Source: an uncultured Alphaproteobacteria bacterium
GTDB lineage: Bacteria; Pseudomonadota; Alphaproteobacteria; Caulobacterales; Hyphomonadaceae
Direction of reading: 5' to 3'
NCBI GenBank assembly: GCA_903831485.1
Contig: CAIKXW010000205.1
Span: forward strand, 1-41,635
Length of the DNA: 41,635 nucleotides
Shown here piece after piece: positions 1-7,677 of this stretch (its first letter is position 1; each line of letters opens with the position of its first letter). The notes below the pieces were generated by a model. The model was not told the DNA's origin, did not search any database, and worked only from the letters and a program-made list of their open reading frames with translations. The position numbers and the translations under genes are program-made.

Positions 1-347
1 ACGGACTGATCATCGAGACGTCGGCGCGCAACGCCCGCGAGGTCGCACAGGCGTGGACGCCCTGGTTCGCGGCGCCGTTCGTTCGGATCGAGATTGCTGA
101 AGGGTTTGGCGACATCGACGTTGCCGATGCCCTGAAGGATTTCAAGGGGCCTGTGCTGGTGCTCGGCGGCGAGAGGGATGGCACGCTGCCGGTTCAGCTG
201 GCCCGCTCAGTGGGCAAGGCGCTGAAGGATGAGGGCATCGCTGCGGAGTATGTCGAGTTCGTGGGCGGTGGGCATTCGGACCTGATCGTGCAGGATACGT
301 TTGCGGATGTGGTCGCGGCGTTCTTTGCGCGGGTTTCCGCTACCTGA
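1..347 (+). CDS. Alpha/beta hydrolase, C-terminal part (5' end outside window)
   Basis: The reading frame is open from base 3 to the TGA at 345-347, so about 114 C-terminal residues are present. LVLGGERDG has the shape of the strand-plus-turn that carries the catalytic acid of alpha/beta hydrolases, and GGGHSDL carries the expected catalytic histidine near the C-terminus. The nucleophile elbow (GxSxG) must lie upstream of the window. The substrate cannot be read from this fragment. The gene is followed at once by an inverted-repeat element whose left arm begins within the stop codon. Family-level assignment is fairly secure; function is unknown. Confidence 0.75.
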   Translation, partial: GLIIETSARNAREVAQAWTPWFAAPFVRIEIAEGFGDIDVADALKDFKGPVLVLGGERDGTLPVQLARSVGKALKDEGIAAEYVEFVGGGHSDLIVQDTFADVVAAFFARVSAT

Positions 348-476
348 GTCATTCTCGGCCGAACGAAGTGAGTACCGCGAATGCCGGTTGAGAGCTTCAT
401 GCGTAGTCTTGCGAGTTCCCGCGCTTCTACAACCGATGTTCTCGGGATGCGCCTTCGGCTTACCCGAGAATGACTC
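346..476. repeat. REP-like inverted repeat with 13-bp arms
   Basis: A perfect 13-base inverted repeat (GAGTCATTCTCGG at 346-358, its complement at 464-476) brackets 105 bases. The right half also folds alone: TTCTCGGG at 439-446 pairs with CCCGAGAA at 463-470 around an inner GCC-TTC-GGC. Both outer arms contain a GANTC site, the CcrM methylation target of alphaproteobacteria. The element fills the gap between the hydrolase and the scaffold gene and probably is a chromosomal REP/BIME-type repeat that may also act as a terminator. Confidence 0.7.
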
Positions 477-519
477 TGAGAGGCTTGATCCCCACCCTAA
501 TCCGCCCGACATACGCACT

Positions 520-954
520 ATGTTCGGTGACCTGTACCACAATCGCGTTCTGGAGCTGGCGGCGGACATTCCGCATGTCGGCCGGCTCGGCGATGCGCAG
601 GGGTCGTCGCTGAAGGTGTCGCGCGTGTGCGGGTCCACCGTGGAGGTGGATGTGAAGCTCGACGCGGAGGGGCGCATCGCGGAGATCGCGGTGGAGCCCA
701 AAGCGTGCGCGCTGGGGCAGGCTGCGTCATCGATCCTGACACGGCATGCGGTGGGGCGCTCACTCGAGGAGATCGAGGCGGCGCGCGATGCGTTGCGCGC
801 GATGCTGAAGGATGGGGCGGAGCCGCCTGATGGCCTTTTCTGGGAGCTGCGTCACCTGCAGCCGGTGCGGGAATACCCGCCGCGTCATATCTCGACGATG
901 CTGGCGTTTGATGCCGCGGTCGAGGCGATGCGGAAGGCGCTGGGGGTGGCGTAA
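520..954 (+). CDS. NifU/IscU-like iron-sulfur cluster assembly scaffold protein
   Basis: A 144-residue protein of the NifU N-terminal (IscU-like) fold family. Two cysteine positions typical of the scaffold are visible: VCGSTVEV near residue 36 and KACALGQAASS near residue 66. The segment LAADIPHVGRL near the N-terminus matches the short alphaproteobacterial version of the family. IscU-type proteins assemble Fe-S clusters on conserved cysteines. Only two of the classical three are obvious here, so it may be a divergent scaffold or carrier rather than the main IscU. The ATG at 520 lies only 43 bases past the repeat and has no clear Shine-Dalgarno. The longer open frame upstream runs through the repeat and is not believable. 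No other isc or suf genes are adjacent. Confidence 0.8.
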   Translation: MFGDLYHNRVLELAADIPHVGRLGDAQGSSLKVSRVCGSTVEVDVKLDAEGRIAEIAVEPKACALGQAASSILTRHAVGRSLEEIEAARDALRAMLKDGAEPPDGLFWELRHLQPVREYPPRHISTMLAFDAAVEAMRKALGVA

Positions 955-971
955 CTATCGCCGGTGAGCCG

Positions 972-1087
972 CCTCATCCTTCGAGACGGCCTTTGGCCTC
1001 CTCAGGATGAGGGCTTTCCCAGTATCGGTGATCGTGGAGAGGCATCATCCTGAGGAGCGGACGAAGTCCGCGTCTCGAAGGACGAGG
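972..1087. repeat. Pair of REP-type repeats in inverted orientation
   Basis: The first unit (972-1012) folds as CCTCATCCT...AGGATGAGG with an inner GGCC-TTT-GGCC. The second (about 1043-1087) is an inverted near-copy with the inner hairpin CGGAC-GAA-GTCCG. Read on the other strand it repeats the CCTC(A/G)TCCTTCGAGACG...CTCCTCAGGATGA pattern of the first. This sequence type is a common interspersed repeat in alphaproteobacteria. The pair sits between two convergent genes and could stop transcription from both sides. Confidence 0.85.
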
Positions 1088-1103
1088 CCGTGTTCACAGC
1101 TGT

Positions 1104-2366
1104 CTATTTCGGCGAGATCTTCCAGATCTCTCCATTCGCATCATCCGTCAGCACGTAGAGCATGCCGCCCGGCCCTTGCCGCACGTCGCGGATGCGTTTG
1201 CACTTGTCGCGCAGCAGTTTCTCCTCGCCGACGACGCGGCCGTTTTCCATGTCGAGGCGGATCAGTTGCATGCCCGAGAGGCCGCCGGCGAAGACGTCGC
1301 CGCGCCAGCTGGGGAAGGCTGCGCCATCATAGATCGTCATGCCGGACAGCGCGACCGAGGGCGTCCAGAAGTACACGGGCTGTTCGAGGCCGGCCTTCTG
1401 CGTCAGGCCGCCATTGAGCAGCTTGCCGTCATTGTCGCGGCCGTAGGAGATAAGTGGGAAGCCGTAGTTCTTGCCGGCCTGGATGACGTTCAGTTCGTCG
1501 CCGCCGCGCGGTTCGTTCTCGATCAGCCAGAGTTCGCCCGTGGTCGGGTGAAGCGTCATGCCCTGCGGATCGCGGATGCCAAGGGCGTAGACCGATGGGT
1601 CGGCGCCCTTGGTGGGGACGAAGGGGTTGGAGCCGGGGATGGTGCCGTTGGTGTTGATGCGCAGCACCTTGCCCTGCGGGCTGCCGAGGTTCTGGACGCT
1701 TACATAAGGCGTGATGATGTCGGCTGTCTGGATGAAGAGCGTCGAGTCCGGCGCCTGGACGATGCGGCGCGGGATCATGCCGGGGCCTTCCTTGAGGACG
1801 GTGTAGTCCTCGAGCGACTTGCCGTCGGCAGAGAGTTTCGCGCGCACGACGGAACCGGTCATCGGCTTGCCTTCCGGCGTCGTGACGTAGGCGAGATAGA
1901 GCATGCGGTTGCTCGCGAAGTCGCGGTCCAGGATGACGTCGTGCATGCCGAACAGGCGGATGGCGTTCTTGATCACCGGCGTGCCCGTGACCGGATTGGA
2001 GGTCTTGCCGTCTGCCGAGATAAGGCGGAGACCCTCGCCGCGGATGGTGACCAGCATTTCGCCGGACGGCAGGAAGGCGAGCGCCCAGGCGTTCGGCAGG
2101 CCGGAGGCCACGACGTCCAAATTGTAGTCCTGCGAGGACTTGATGCGCGGGGCGCGGGTCTGGTCGGGCATCATCGGGGTGGGGCGGTAGTCGTCGCCGG
2201 CATTGCGAGGGACGCCGCACTTTTCGAGGCTGAGTTCGTCTTCAGCGTAGGTCATGGCCAGCTGTTCGGGCGTCGGCTTGGGCGCGACCTGGGCCAAGGC
2301 TTGGGGGGCGAAGGCGGCGGGAGCGAACACGGCCCCGGCGGCGAGGGCGATCAGCAGTCGTTTCAT
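1104..2366 (-). CDS. Secreted PQQ-type sugar dehydrogenase (glucose/sorbosone dehydrogenase family)
   Basis: A 420-residue protein with a Sec signal peptide ending near QALAQ, so it is probably periplasmic. The body is a six-bladed beta-propeller of the soluble glucose dehydrogenase (GSDH)/YliI family. IRDPQGMTLHP, ENEPRGGDELN and GKNYGFP match the conserved blades that form the PQQ and calcium sites. Family members oxidise aldoses with PQQ; the sugar and the electron acceptor are not evident here. I chose the ATG at 2366 because it directly precedes the signal peptide and has a GGACGGAA-like ribosome site. The frame opens further upstream, but that extension would bury the signal peptide. 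It is divergent from the MFS gene, with about 160 bases of shared promoter space. No PQQ biosynthesis genes are nearby. Confidence 0.85.
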   Translation of the reverse strand: MKRLLIALAAGAVFAPAAFAPQALAQVAPKPTPEQLAMTYAEDELSLEKCGVPRNAGDDYRPTPMMPDQTRAPRIKSSQDYNLDVVASGLPNAWALAFLPSGEMLVTIRGEGLRLISADGKTSNPVTGTPVIKNAIRLFGMHDVILDRDFASNRMLYLAYVTTPEGKPMTGSVVRAKLSADGKSLEDYTVLKEGPGMIPRRIVQAPDSTLFIQTADIITPYVSVQNLGSPQGKVLRINTNGTIPGSNPFVPTKGADPSVYALGIRDPQGMTLHPTTGELWLIENEPRGGDELNVIQAGKNYGFPLISYGRDNDGKLLNGGLTQKAGLEQPVYFWTPSVALSGMTIYDGAAFPSWRGDVFAGGLSGMQLIRLDMENGRVVGEEKLLRDKCKRIRDVRQGPGGMLYVLTDDANGEIWKISPK

Positions 2367-2527
2367 GTCTAGTTCCGTCCTGGCTTCAGCTTCGAAAGTG
2401 CGCACCGCGCCGAATTCATAGACGCTGCAACGCGCCACACTTCAAGTGTCGGCGCTGCGGGACTAGAAGCGACTCACGGCAAGCCCCGGCATCAGGCAGG
2501 GACTTGCGTCGGGGAAGGGACATCGTC

Positions 2528-3877
2528 TTGGACGATATACCCAAAAGAGGATCTTCCGCTGTCGTGGAGGCAGATGCGGCGTACGACAAGTTCGTCGAGG
2601 ACAATCTCAAGCGGAACTATCTCGGCCACTATGTGCACGGCATGCTCGGAATGACCGGATTTCGGCTGGTCAACACGCCGACCTTCGTGCCGGCCTATCT
2701 GCATTCGATATCGGGTTCGGACTTCTGGGTCGGCATCGGTACCAGCCTGCAGCAGCTGGGCATGATCGTGTCGCCGATCATTGGCGCATCCCAGATCGAG
2801 CATCGCAAGAAGGTGATGCCGGTGTCGGTCACGCTGGGCGTGCTGATGCGGGTGCAGATCCTTGGTCTGGCGATTTCGGGCTGGTTCATGGTTGGGCCGG
2901 TGGCGCTGGCCTTTGCGCTGCTGTTCCTGTTCCTGCTCGGCTTCTTCCAGGGGCCTCAGCGCGTGGCATTCCAGCTTCTGCTTGCGAAAGTAATCCCGAT
3001 CCGGCTGCGGGGCAGGCTGCAGGCGTGGCGCAATCTCACGGGCGGGCTGATCGCCGCGCTGCTGTCCTACTTCGCGGGCTCGTGGCTGGTGGCCAACCAT
3101 GTCTGGGGCAATGGCTATGCGACGACATTCTTCGTTGCGTTCGTTCTGACGAGCCTCGGCCTGACGGCGCTGCAGTTGCTGATGCGCGAGCCGGAGCCGC
3201 CGACGGTGCGGGCGCGCAAGAGCCTGCGCGAGCGTGTTAAGGACGTGCCGGGCCTGATGCGCGAAGATGACGGGTTCTTCTGGTTCATGGTCGCGCGTTC
3301 GCTGGTGATGGGCTCGCGGATCGGGCAGCCCTTCTTCTTCCTGTTCGCGATCTTCTCGCTCGGCATCACGGCGGAGGCGCAGCCCGAGGCGTTCGGCGCC
3401 ACGCTGGCTGTCTTGTCGATCGCCTACATGGGCGCGGACACGCTCTCGAACCTGGTGTGGGGCTATCTCGCTGACAGGCAGGGCTTTCGCTCAACCTTCG
3501 TCATCTCGACGGCAATGAACATTGCAGGCGTCGCGGGTCTGATGCTTGGAAACTCCCTGGAGACCTATGCTCTGACGTTCGTTCTGATCGGCGCGGGGCA
3601 GTCTGGGTTCAACATGTCGACCAGCAATATCGTGCTCGAGTACGGACACCCGCACGACGTGCCGATGCGTATGGCGCTGTCGAACACGGCCGAGGGAGCG
3701 GCGGGGGCGCTGGCGCCGCTGGTGGGGGCGGGGCTTGTTATGGTGTGGGGGTATCACGCGGCGTTCGTGGCCACGGTGGTGACAATGGCGGTCGCGCTTG
3801 TGGTGACGATCTGGAAGGTGGATGAGCCTCGGCGGCGGCGAGTCGTCGCCCCCGGCCAAGACGATGGCGAAATCTAG
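2528..3877 (+). CDS. MFS-type permease
   Basis: A hydrophobic protein of about 449 residues with roughly twelve predicted membrane helices in two halves, separated by a charged loop near residues 215-240. This is the usual major facilitator layout. The substrate is not recognisable. There is no ATG near the 5' end. A TTG at 2528 has GGGAAGGGA seven bases upstream and is my preferred start; an in-frame TTG at 2504 has its purine stretch too close. The N-terminus (about 35 residues) is soluble and charged. The gene ends in CTAG, which also supplies the stop codon of the convergent small gene. Family assignment is solid; the start is uncertain by eight codons. Confidence 0.8.
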   Translation: MDDIPKRGSSAVVEADAAYDKFVEDNLKRNYLGHYVHGMLGMTGFRLVNTPTFVPAYLHSISGSDFWVGIGTSLQQLGMIVSPIIGASQIEHRKKVMPVSVTLGVLMRVQILGLAISGWFMVGPVALAFALLFLFLLGFFQGPQRVAFQLLLAKVIPIRLRGRLQAWRNLTGGLIAALLSYFAGSWLVANHVWGNGYATTFFVAFVLTSLGLTALQLLMREPEPPTVRARKSLRERVKDVPGLMREDDGFFWFMVARSLVMGSRIGQPFFFLFAIFSLGITAEAQPEAFGATLAVLSIAYMGADTLSNLVWGYLADRQGFRSTFVISTAMNIAGVAGLMLGNSLETYALTFVLIGAGQSGFNMSTSNIVLEYGHPHDVPMRMALSNTAEGAAGALAPLVGAGLVMVWGYHAAFVATVVTMAVALVVTIWKVDEPRRRRVVAPGQDDGEI

Positions 3878-4065
3878 CAGCCCTGCTTCCGGGCCGAGAG
3901 CCGGCGCTCGGCCTGCTCCAGAAGCTCGAGGAACTGCTCGGAGGTCGGGTCGTCGGTGGCGAGGGCATCCACGGGGTAGATCTCGCGCAGGGGGGCCGCA
4001 AAGCGTCTCGTCCGCCACATGACGTTGGTAGAGGTACGCGTCGGCTGATCGAGGTCTTTTGTCAC
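3874..4065 (-). CDS. Small NepR-like protein (putative anti-sigma factor of the general stress response)
   Basis: A 63-residue protein starting at a GTG with GGGAAA a few bases upstream. Its C-terminal half, PLREIYPVDALATDDP followed by TSEQFLELLEQAERR, resembles the NepR core pattern LRxxYxxxxxEPxPxxFLxLLxxLE, with about three extra residues between Tyr and Phe. NepR proteins bind EcfG sigma factors and release them when the phosphorylated response regulator PhyR takes NepR away. No phyR, ecfG or sensor kinase is in the window, so this would be an orphan copy. A GGAAC-N16-CGTC sequence lies just upstream. The frame can be extended to 4203, but that would put the start beyond the mla terminator. 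Similarity is judged by eye on a short motif, so it is a lead rather than a firm call. The coding call itself is supported by the start site and the exact CTAG junction. Confidence 0.5.
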   Translation of the reverse strand: MTKDLDQPTRTSTNVMWRTRRFAAPLREIYPVDALATDDPTSEQFLELLEQAERRLSARKQGC

Positions 4066-4091
4066 GCTGTTTCCCAATGTCTGCGAGAAGA

Positions 4092-4116
4092 GACGCCCGG
4101 CGGCACGGAGCGTTCC
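4092..4116 (-). promoter_or_regulatory. Candidate EcfG-type promoter of the NepR-like gene
   Basis: On the minus strand GGAAC (4112-4116) is followed by 16 bases and CGTC (4092-4095). The EcfG consensus is GGAAC-N16/17-CGTT, so the -35 is perfect, the spacing correct, and one -10 base differs. It lies 26 bases before the GTG start. nepR genes are commonly transcribed by EcfG itself, which makes the location meaningful. Confidence 0.5.
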
Positions 4117-4154
4117 GCGTTCGCTTCCACTGGTCGCAGCTATTGTCCAGGCCC

Positions 4155-4193
4155 AACGAAAATCGGCGCGGTCCGTGAAGGATCGCGCCGATT
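4155..4193 (-). terminator. Intrinsic terminator of the mlaA-mlaC unit
   Basis: AATCGGCGCG (4161-4170) pairs perfectly with CGCGCCGATT (4184-4193). Four inner pairs, one of them a G-T wobble, extend the stem to 14 pairs around the loop GTGAA. On the minus strand the stem is followed by a T-rich stretch (TTTTCGTT). It lies 46 bases past the mlaC stop codon. Confidence 0.85.
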
Positions 4194-4239
4194 CGTTTAT
4201 CATAGGTTAGCAAAACCTTACTTGATCTCCGCCAGCTCG

Positions 4240-4896
4240 CTAGCCCTTGTAGGCTGAGCCGCGGCCGTCCTTCTTCCGCGCTTCCATGTCGGCCAGCAGG
4301 ACGTTGATGCGTCCGATCAGCTTGTTGATGTCGCCATTGTTTCGGTCGAGATAATTCACGAACTGGGCCTGTTGTTCCTGGGCCAGCCAGAGCACGGAGC
4401 CGCCGAGTTCAATGCCGACGTCGCGCACGCGATAGTTCTGGCCGTCCTGGCTCAGCAGCACATCCCAGTAGACTTTCGTGTCCTTGCCGGTCTGCGAGTT
4501 CTTGATCACGGACTCGACGGTGGAGCGCTGCGGACCGTCATCCTTCGAGCCGGTGACGCGCAGCCCCTCGCCGCGGAACTGGTCGAAGTGAACCTGGTAG
4601 ACTTCGAGGGCGTAGGTTTCGAAGATCTTGGAGTACTTGTTGAAGTCCGCCTCGCTCAGCGAGCGTGAGTTCGTGCCAATGACACGGCGCGCGATCGAAG
4701 GCATGTGCGCGAACTTGTTCATGTACTCGCCGAACTTCTTCTCGCGCTGTTCGGCCGTGAGCGAGCGGTCGTTGAGCACGCTCAACACCGAGTTCGCGTT
4801 GGTCTGTACGTAGGCCTCGGATTTCTTGTCAGCGAAGGCCGCCGGCGCGAATGCGCTCGCTACCGCAACGGCTGCAAGCATGCTCGTGAGTTTCAT
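4240..4896 (-). CDS. mlaC: MlaC-type periplasmic phospholipid-binding protein
   Basis: A 218-residue protein with a signal peptide (about 22 residues, cleavage after AFA) and the MlaC/Ttg2D fold. FARRVIG-like text (here SIARRVIGTNSRSLS), the helix FNKYSKIFETYALEVY and the central strand KVYWDVLLSQDGQNYRVRDV are typical. MlaC shuttles phospholipid between the MlaA-porin complex in the outer membrane and the MlaFEDB ABC transporter in the inner membrane. mlaA lies 23 bases upstream on the same strand. The transporter genes mlaD, mlaE and mlaF are absent here and must be elsewhere. ATG 4896 is chosen over GTG 4908 because GGAGA sits just before it. A strong terminator follows. Confidence 0.93.
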   Translation of the reverse strand: MKLTSMLAAVAVASAFAPAAFADKKSEAYVQTNANSVLSVLNDRSLTAEQREKKFGEYMNKFAHMPSIARRVIGTNSRSLSEADFNKYSKIFETYALEVYQVHFDQFRGEGLRVTGSKDDGPQRSTVESVIKNSQTGKDTKVYWDVLLSQDGQNYRVRDVGIELGGSVLWLAQEQQAQFVNYLDRNNGDINKLIGRINVLLADMEARKKDGRGSAYKG

Positions 4897-4919
4897 CGAA
4901 GTCTCCACGTACGACCCGT

Positions 4920-5663
4920 TCAGAAGTCTAGTTCGTCATCCGTCAGTTCTGGGGCGTCATTCGGCTCATCATGGGGAATTCCGATGTCGGCAGCCCTTGT
5001 GCGGCCATACAAACGCCTGAGTGTGGTATAGGGATCGATCTGCTGGCGCAGCTCGTCAAACGTTTCGATCGCGTTCTCGCGCGCATTGACGCCGCCGAGC
5101 GCCATGGCGCCAAGACGGATCGCATCGTCATTCTCGAACTGCGGATAGTTGAGCGGATTGAGCGCGACGTCGCCGCCCTTGCCGACGATATCCCGCGTGT
5201 TCGTTGGTCCGAGTAAGGGAAGGACAATGAAGGGGCCGGGGTCGACGCCCCAGACGCCGAGCGTCTGTCCGAAGTCTTCCGTCGTCCGCTGCATGCCCAT
5301 GGTGGAGGCTGGATCGAACACGCCAGCTATGCCTACTGTGGTGTTCACCACGAACCGACCCAGCGTCGCGCCAGCGTCCGGAAGCTTGCCCTGCAGCAGG
5401 TGGTTCACGAAGGTCATGGGCTCGCCGAGATTGTTGGAGAAGTTGCCCACGCCCTCGCGGATCGGCTCGTTCGTCACCGCGCGGTAGCCGTAGGCGACGG
5501 GTTCGATGACCGCCTTGTCCAGCCCTTCATTGAAGGCGAACATCTGGCGGTTGAATTCCTCGTAAGGATCAGGGTTATCCGCCGTAACGCTGGCGCACCC
5601 GGCTGTGAACAGCGCCGCAAAGGCGGCGGCGCTACAGGAAAGACGAACGTGGATTGGTCGCAT
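4920..5663 (-). CDS. mlaA: MlaA (VacJ) outer-membrane lipoprotein
   Basis: A 247-residue lipoprotein with the lipobox LFTAGC (Cys23). The family core is obvious: DPYEEFNRQMFAFNEGLD near residue 32, the GVGNFSNNLGEP segment, and the GVDPGPFIVLPLLGP stretch in the middle. MlaA forms a channel with an outer-membrane porin that removes phospholipids misplaced in the outer leaflet and passes them to MlaC. It is the first gene of the mlaA-mlaC unit. Its promoter must lie in the 164-base divergent gap shared with sahR. The acidic C-terminal tail (PELTDDELDF) is a family-variable region. Confidence 0.95.
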   Translation of the reverse strand: MRPIHVRLSCSAAAFAALFTAGCASVTADNPDPYEEFNRQMFAFNEGLDKAVIEPVAYGYRAVTNEPIREGVGNFSNNLGEPMTFVNHLLQGKLPDAGATLGRFVVNTTVGIAGVFDPASTMGMQRTTEDFGQTLGVWGVDPGPFIVLPLLGPTNTRDIVGKGGDVALNPLNYPQFENDDAIRLGAMALGGVNARENAIETFDELRQQIDPYTTLRRLYGRTRAADIGIPHDEPNDAPELTDDELDF

Positions 5664-5800
5664 GTCGATACGTTCTCACACCGCTGGGCGGATATGTGGC
5701 CGGTTTACGTTAGGATCAACCTGCACGTACCACGGTCCCCAAGGCAATCTTGCCGTAGGATGAGCAGGAGCCGGGCCAAATCATGCCCGCGGCTTGAGTT

Positions 5801-5830
5801 CATATAAGGATATGTTTATATCGTTATATG
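5801..5830 (+). promoter_or_regulatory. AT-rich palindromic operator overlapping the sahR start (probable SahR autoregulatory site)
   Basis: CATAT-AAGG-ATATG (5801-5814) is a perfect interrupted palindrome. It is followed by TTTATATCGTTATATG, which repeats the ATAT spacing and runs into the start codon at 5828. This is the most AT-rich stretch of the region. ArsR-family repressors typically bind such AT-rich dyads over their own promoters. The match to SahR operators is inferred from family and position, not from a motif search. Confidence 0.65.
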
Positions 5831-6820
5831 CATCCCGTGGCTCTTGCACACCTCGTCACGCAACTCCGCGCCGCCGGCGAGATCACGCGGGCGCGGATTC
5901 TCGCCCTTCTGGCGCATGGCGAGCTGTCCGTGGGCGAGCTTGCACAAGTGCTGAACCAGAGCCAGCCGAGACTTTCGCGTCACCTCAAATTCCTTACGGG
6001 TGCAGGGTTGATCGAGCGGCTGCCCGAAGGGGCGTGGGTGTTCTATCGGTTGCCGGCTGAGGGAGGCGCGCGGGCTCTGGTCGACACCCTGATCGCATCC
6101 GTCGATACGCACGACCCCGAACTCAAGCGCGATCTCGATCGGCTGCGTGATGTGAAGGGCGAGCGAGCAGAGGCGGCGGGCCAGTATTTCGCGCGCGTGG
6201 CGGACGAGTGGGACCGGCTGCGGGCGCTGCACTATGCAGAAGCCGACATCGAGAAGGCGGTGCTCGCCGCGGCAGGGCCGGGACCGTTCGATCTGGTCGT
6301 GGATTTCGGCACTGGCACCGGCCGCATGCTGACCCTTTTCGCGGGCATGGCGCGGCGGGTGGAGGGGATCGACCTGTCGCACCAGATGCTCACCGTCGCG
6401 CGCAGCAAGCTGCAGGATGCGGGCGCAGCCAACGCCTCGGTGCGCCATGGCGATGCGACGGCATCACCGTATGCGGACAGCTCAGCCAGTCTCGTGATCA
6501 TCCATCAGGTGTTGCATTTCCTCGACGATCCTGGCCGCGCGCTCGTCGAAGCGGCGCGGGTGCTGGCGCCGGGGGGCAGTCTGATCGTCGTCGAGTTTGC
6601 GCCGCACACGCTGGAGCACCTGCGGACTGAGCACGCGCATCGCCATCTCGGCGTGAGCGAGGCCGACATGGCGCGGTGGGCCGATCGCGCCGGGCTGACC
6701 GTGAAGGCCGCCAAGACATTTGGCGCCCCCGGCGGCGAAAAGGGAATTTCGGTGATGGTGTGGTCTGCCGACAGCCAGAAGGCCGCCCAATCATCACCGG
6801 GCAAGAGGTCCGCAGCATGA
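5828..6820 (+). CDS. sahR: SahR: ArsR-family regulator with methyltransferase-like sensor domain
   Basis: A 330-residue two-domain protein. Residues 8-76 form an ArsR winged helix (ARILALLAHGELSVGELAQ, then the recognition region QSQPRLSRHLKFL). Residues 120-310 form a class I SAM-dependent methyltransferase fold with the binding loop VVDFGTGTGR (157-166) and acidic GIDLSHQM (180-187). This architecture defines SahR, a repressor of S-adenosylmethionine-cycle genes that releases DNA when S-adenosylhomocysteine binds. The next gene is metF, overlapping by 4 bases, followed by both halves of metH, which are known members of the SahR regulon. The classic metal-binding cysteines of ArsR are absent, which fits a non-metal ligand. 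No Shine-Dalgarno precedes ATG 5828, so the mRNA may be leaderless or start at GTG 5837. An active methyltransferase remains possible but less likely. Confidence 0.88.
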   Translation: MHPVALAHLVTQLRAAGEITRARILALLAHGELSVGELAQVLNQSQPRLSRHLKFLTGAGLIERLPEGAWVFYRLPAEGGARALVDTLIASVDTHDPELKRDLDRLRDVKGERAEAAGQYFARVADEWDRLRALHYAEADIEKAVLAAAGPGPFDLVVDFGTGTGRMLTLFAGMARRVEGIDLSHQMLTVARSKLQDAGAANASVRHGDATASPYADSSASLVIIHQVLHFLDDPGRALVEAARVLAPGGSLIVVEFAPHTLEHLRTEHAHRHLGVSEADMARWADRAGLTVKAAKTFGAPGGEKGISVMVWSADSQKAAQSSPGKRSAA

Positions 6821-7677
6821 AGACGCCGACAGTTTCTTTCGAATTCTTTCCGCCGAAGAACGCGGAAATGGAAAGCAAGCTCTGGGATTCTGTGAAGCGG
6901 CTTGAGCCGCTCGCGCCGTCCTATGTGTCGGTGACGTATGGCGCCGGCGGCTCCACGCGCGAGCGGACGCACGGCATCGTCAAAAAGATGGCGGAAGAGA
7001 CGTCGCTCAAGCCGGCAGGGCACATCACCTGCGTGGCTGCGACGAAGGACGAGATCGACCAGGTGCTGCGCGATTATTGGGACGCGGGCGTGAAGCGCGT
7101 GGTTGCACTGCGTGGTGATCCGACGGCCGGCATTGGAACGCGTTATGAACCGCACCCGGGGGGCTATGCCTACGCCAACGACCTTATCGCCGGCGCGCGC
7201 AAGATCGCGGACTTCGACATCTCTGTTGGCTGCTATCCGGAGGTCCATCCGGATGCGCCGTCGCTGAAGGCGGAGATCGAGAACCTGAAGCGCAAGTTCG
7301 ATGCGGGCGCGACGCGGGCGATCACGCAGTTCTTCTTCTACCCGGATGTGTACTTCAAGTTTCTCGACCAGGCGCGGGCGGCGGGCATCACGCAGCCGAT
7401 CGTGCCGGGCATCATGTTGCAGTCCAACTTCAAGGGGCTGAAGCGCATGGCGGATCTGTGCGGGACGGCGATCCCGACGCGTATCGCCGATCTCTATGAC
7501 GGCCTGGATGGCGACGCGGAGACGCGCGATCTGGTGACAGCGCATGTGGCGGCTGAACTGTGTCACCGGCTCGCGGAGCAGGGCGTCGATCACTTCCACT
7601 TCTACACGATGAACCGTGCGGGCCTGTCGCTGTCGACTTGCCGGTTGCTAGGCATCAAGCCCGAGGCCAAGGCATGA
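6817..7677 (+). CDS. metF: Methylenetetrahydrofolate reductase
   Basis: A 286-residue TIM-barrel flavoprotein that reduces 5,10-methylene-THF to 5-methyl-THF, the methyl donor for MetH. Visible motifs are SFEFFPPK near the N-terminus (with the catalytic Glu), SVTYGAGGSTRERT, VVALRGDPT, and QFFFYPDVYFKF. Length matches the bacterial single-domain enzyme. ATG 6817 overlaps the sahR stop (ATGA), and its own stop overlaps the VOC gene in the same way, so translation is probably coupled. The frame is open upstream inside sahR, but only this start fits the enzyme's N-terminus. The operon position puts it under SahR control. Confidence 0.96.
   Translation: MKTPTVSFEFFPPKNAEMESKLWDSVKRLEPLAPSYVSVTYGAGGSTRERTHGIVKKMAEETSLKPAGHITCVAATKDEIDQVLRDYWDAGVKRVVALRGDPTAGIGTRYEPHPGGYAYANDLIAGARKIADFDISVGCYPEVHPDAPSLKAEIENLKRKFDAGATRAITQFFFYPDVYFKFLDQARAAGITQPIVPGIMLQSNFKGLKRMADLCGTAIPTRIADLYDGLDGDAETRDLVTAHVAAELCHRLAEQGVDHFHFYTMNRAGLSLSTCRLLGIKPEAKA

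Noticed and set aside
2504..2527. TTG 2504 as the start of the MFS gene
   Set aside because: Its purine-rich stretch lies only a few bases away, whereas TTG 2528 has GGGAAGGGA at normal spacing.
5664..5827. SAM-type riboswitch upstream of the methionine operon
   Set aside because: No conserved SAM riboswitch core is visible; AT-rich dyads and a SahR gene explain control better.
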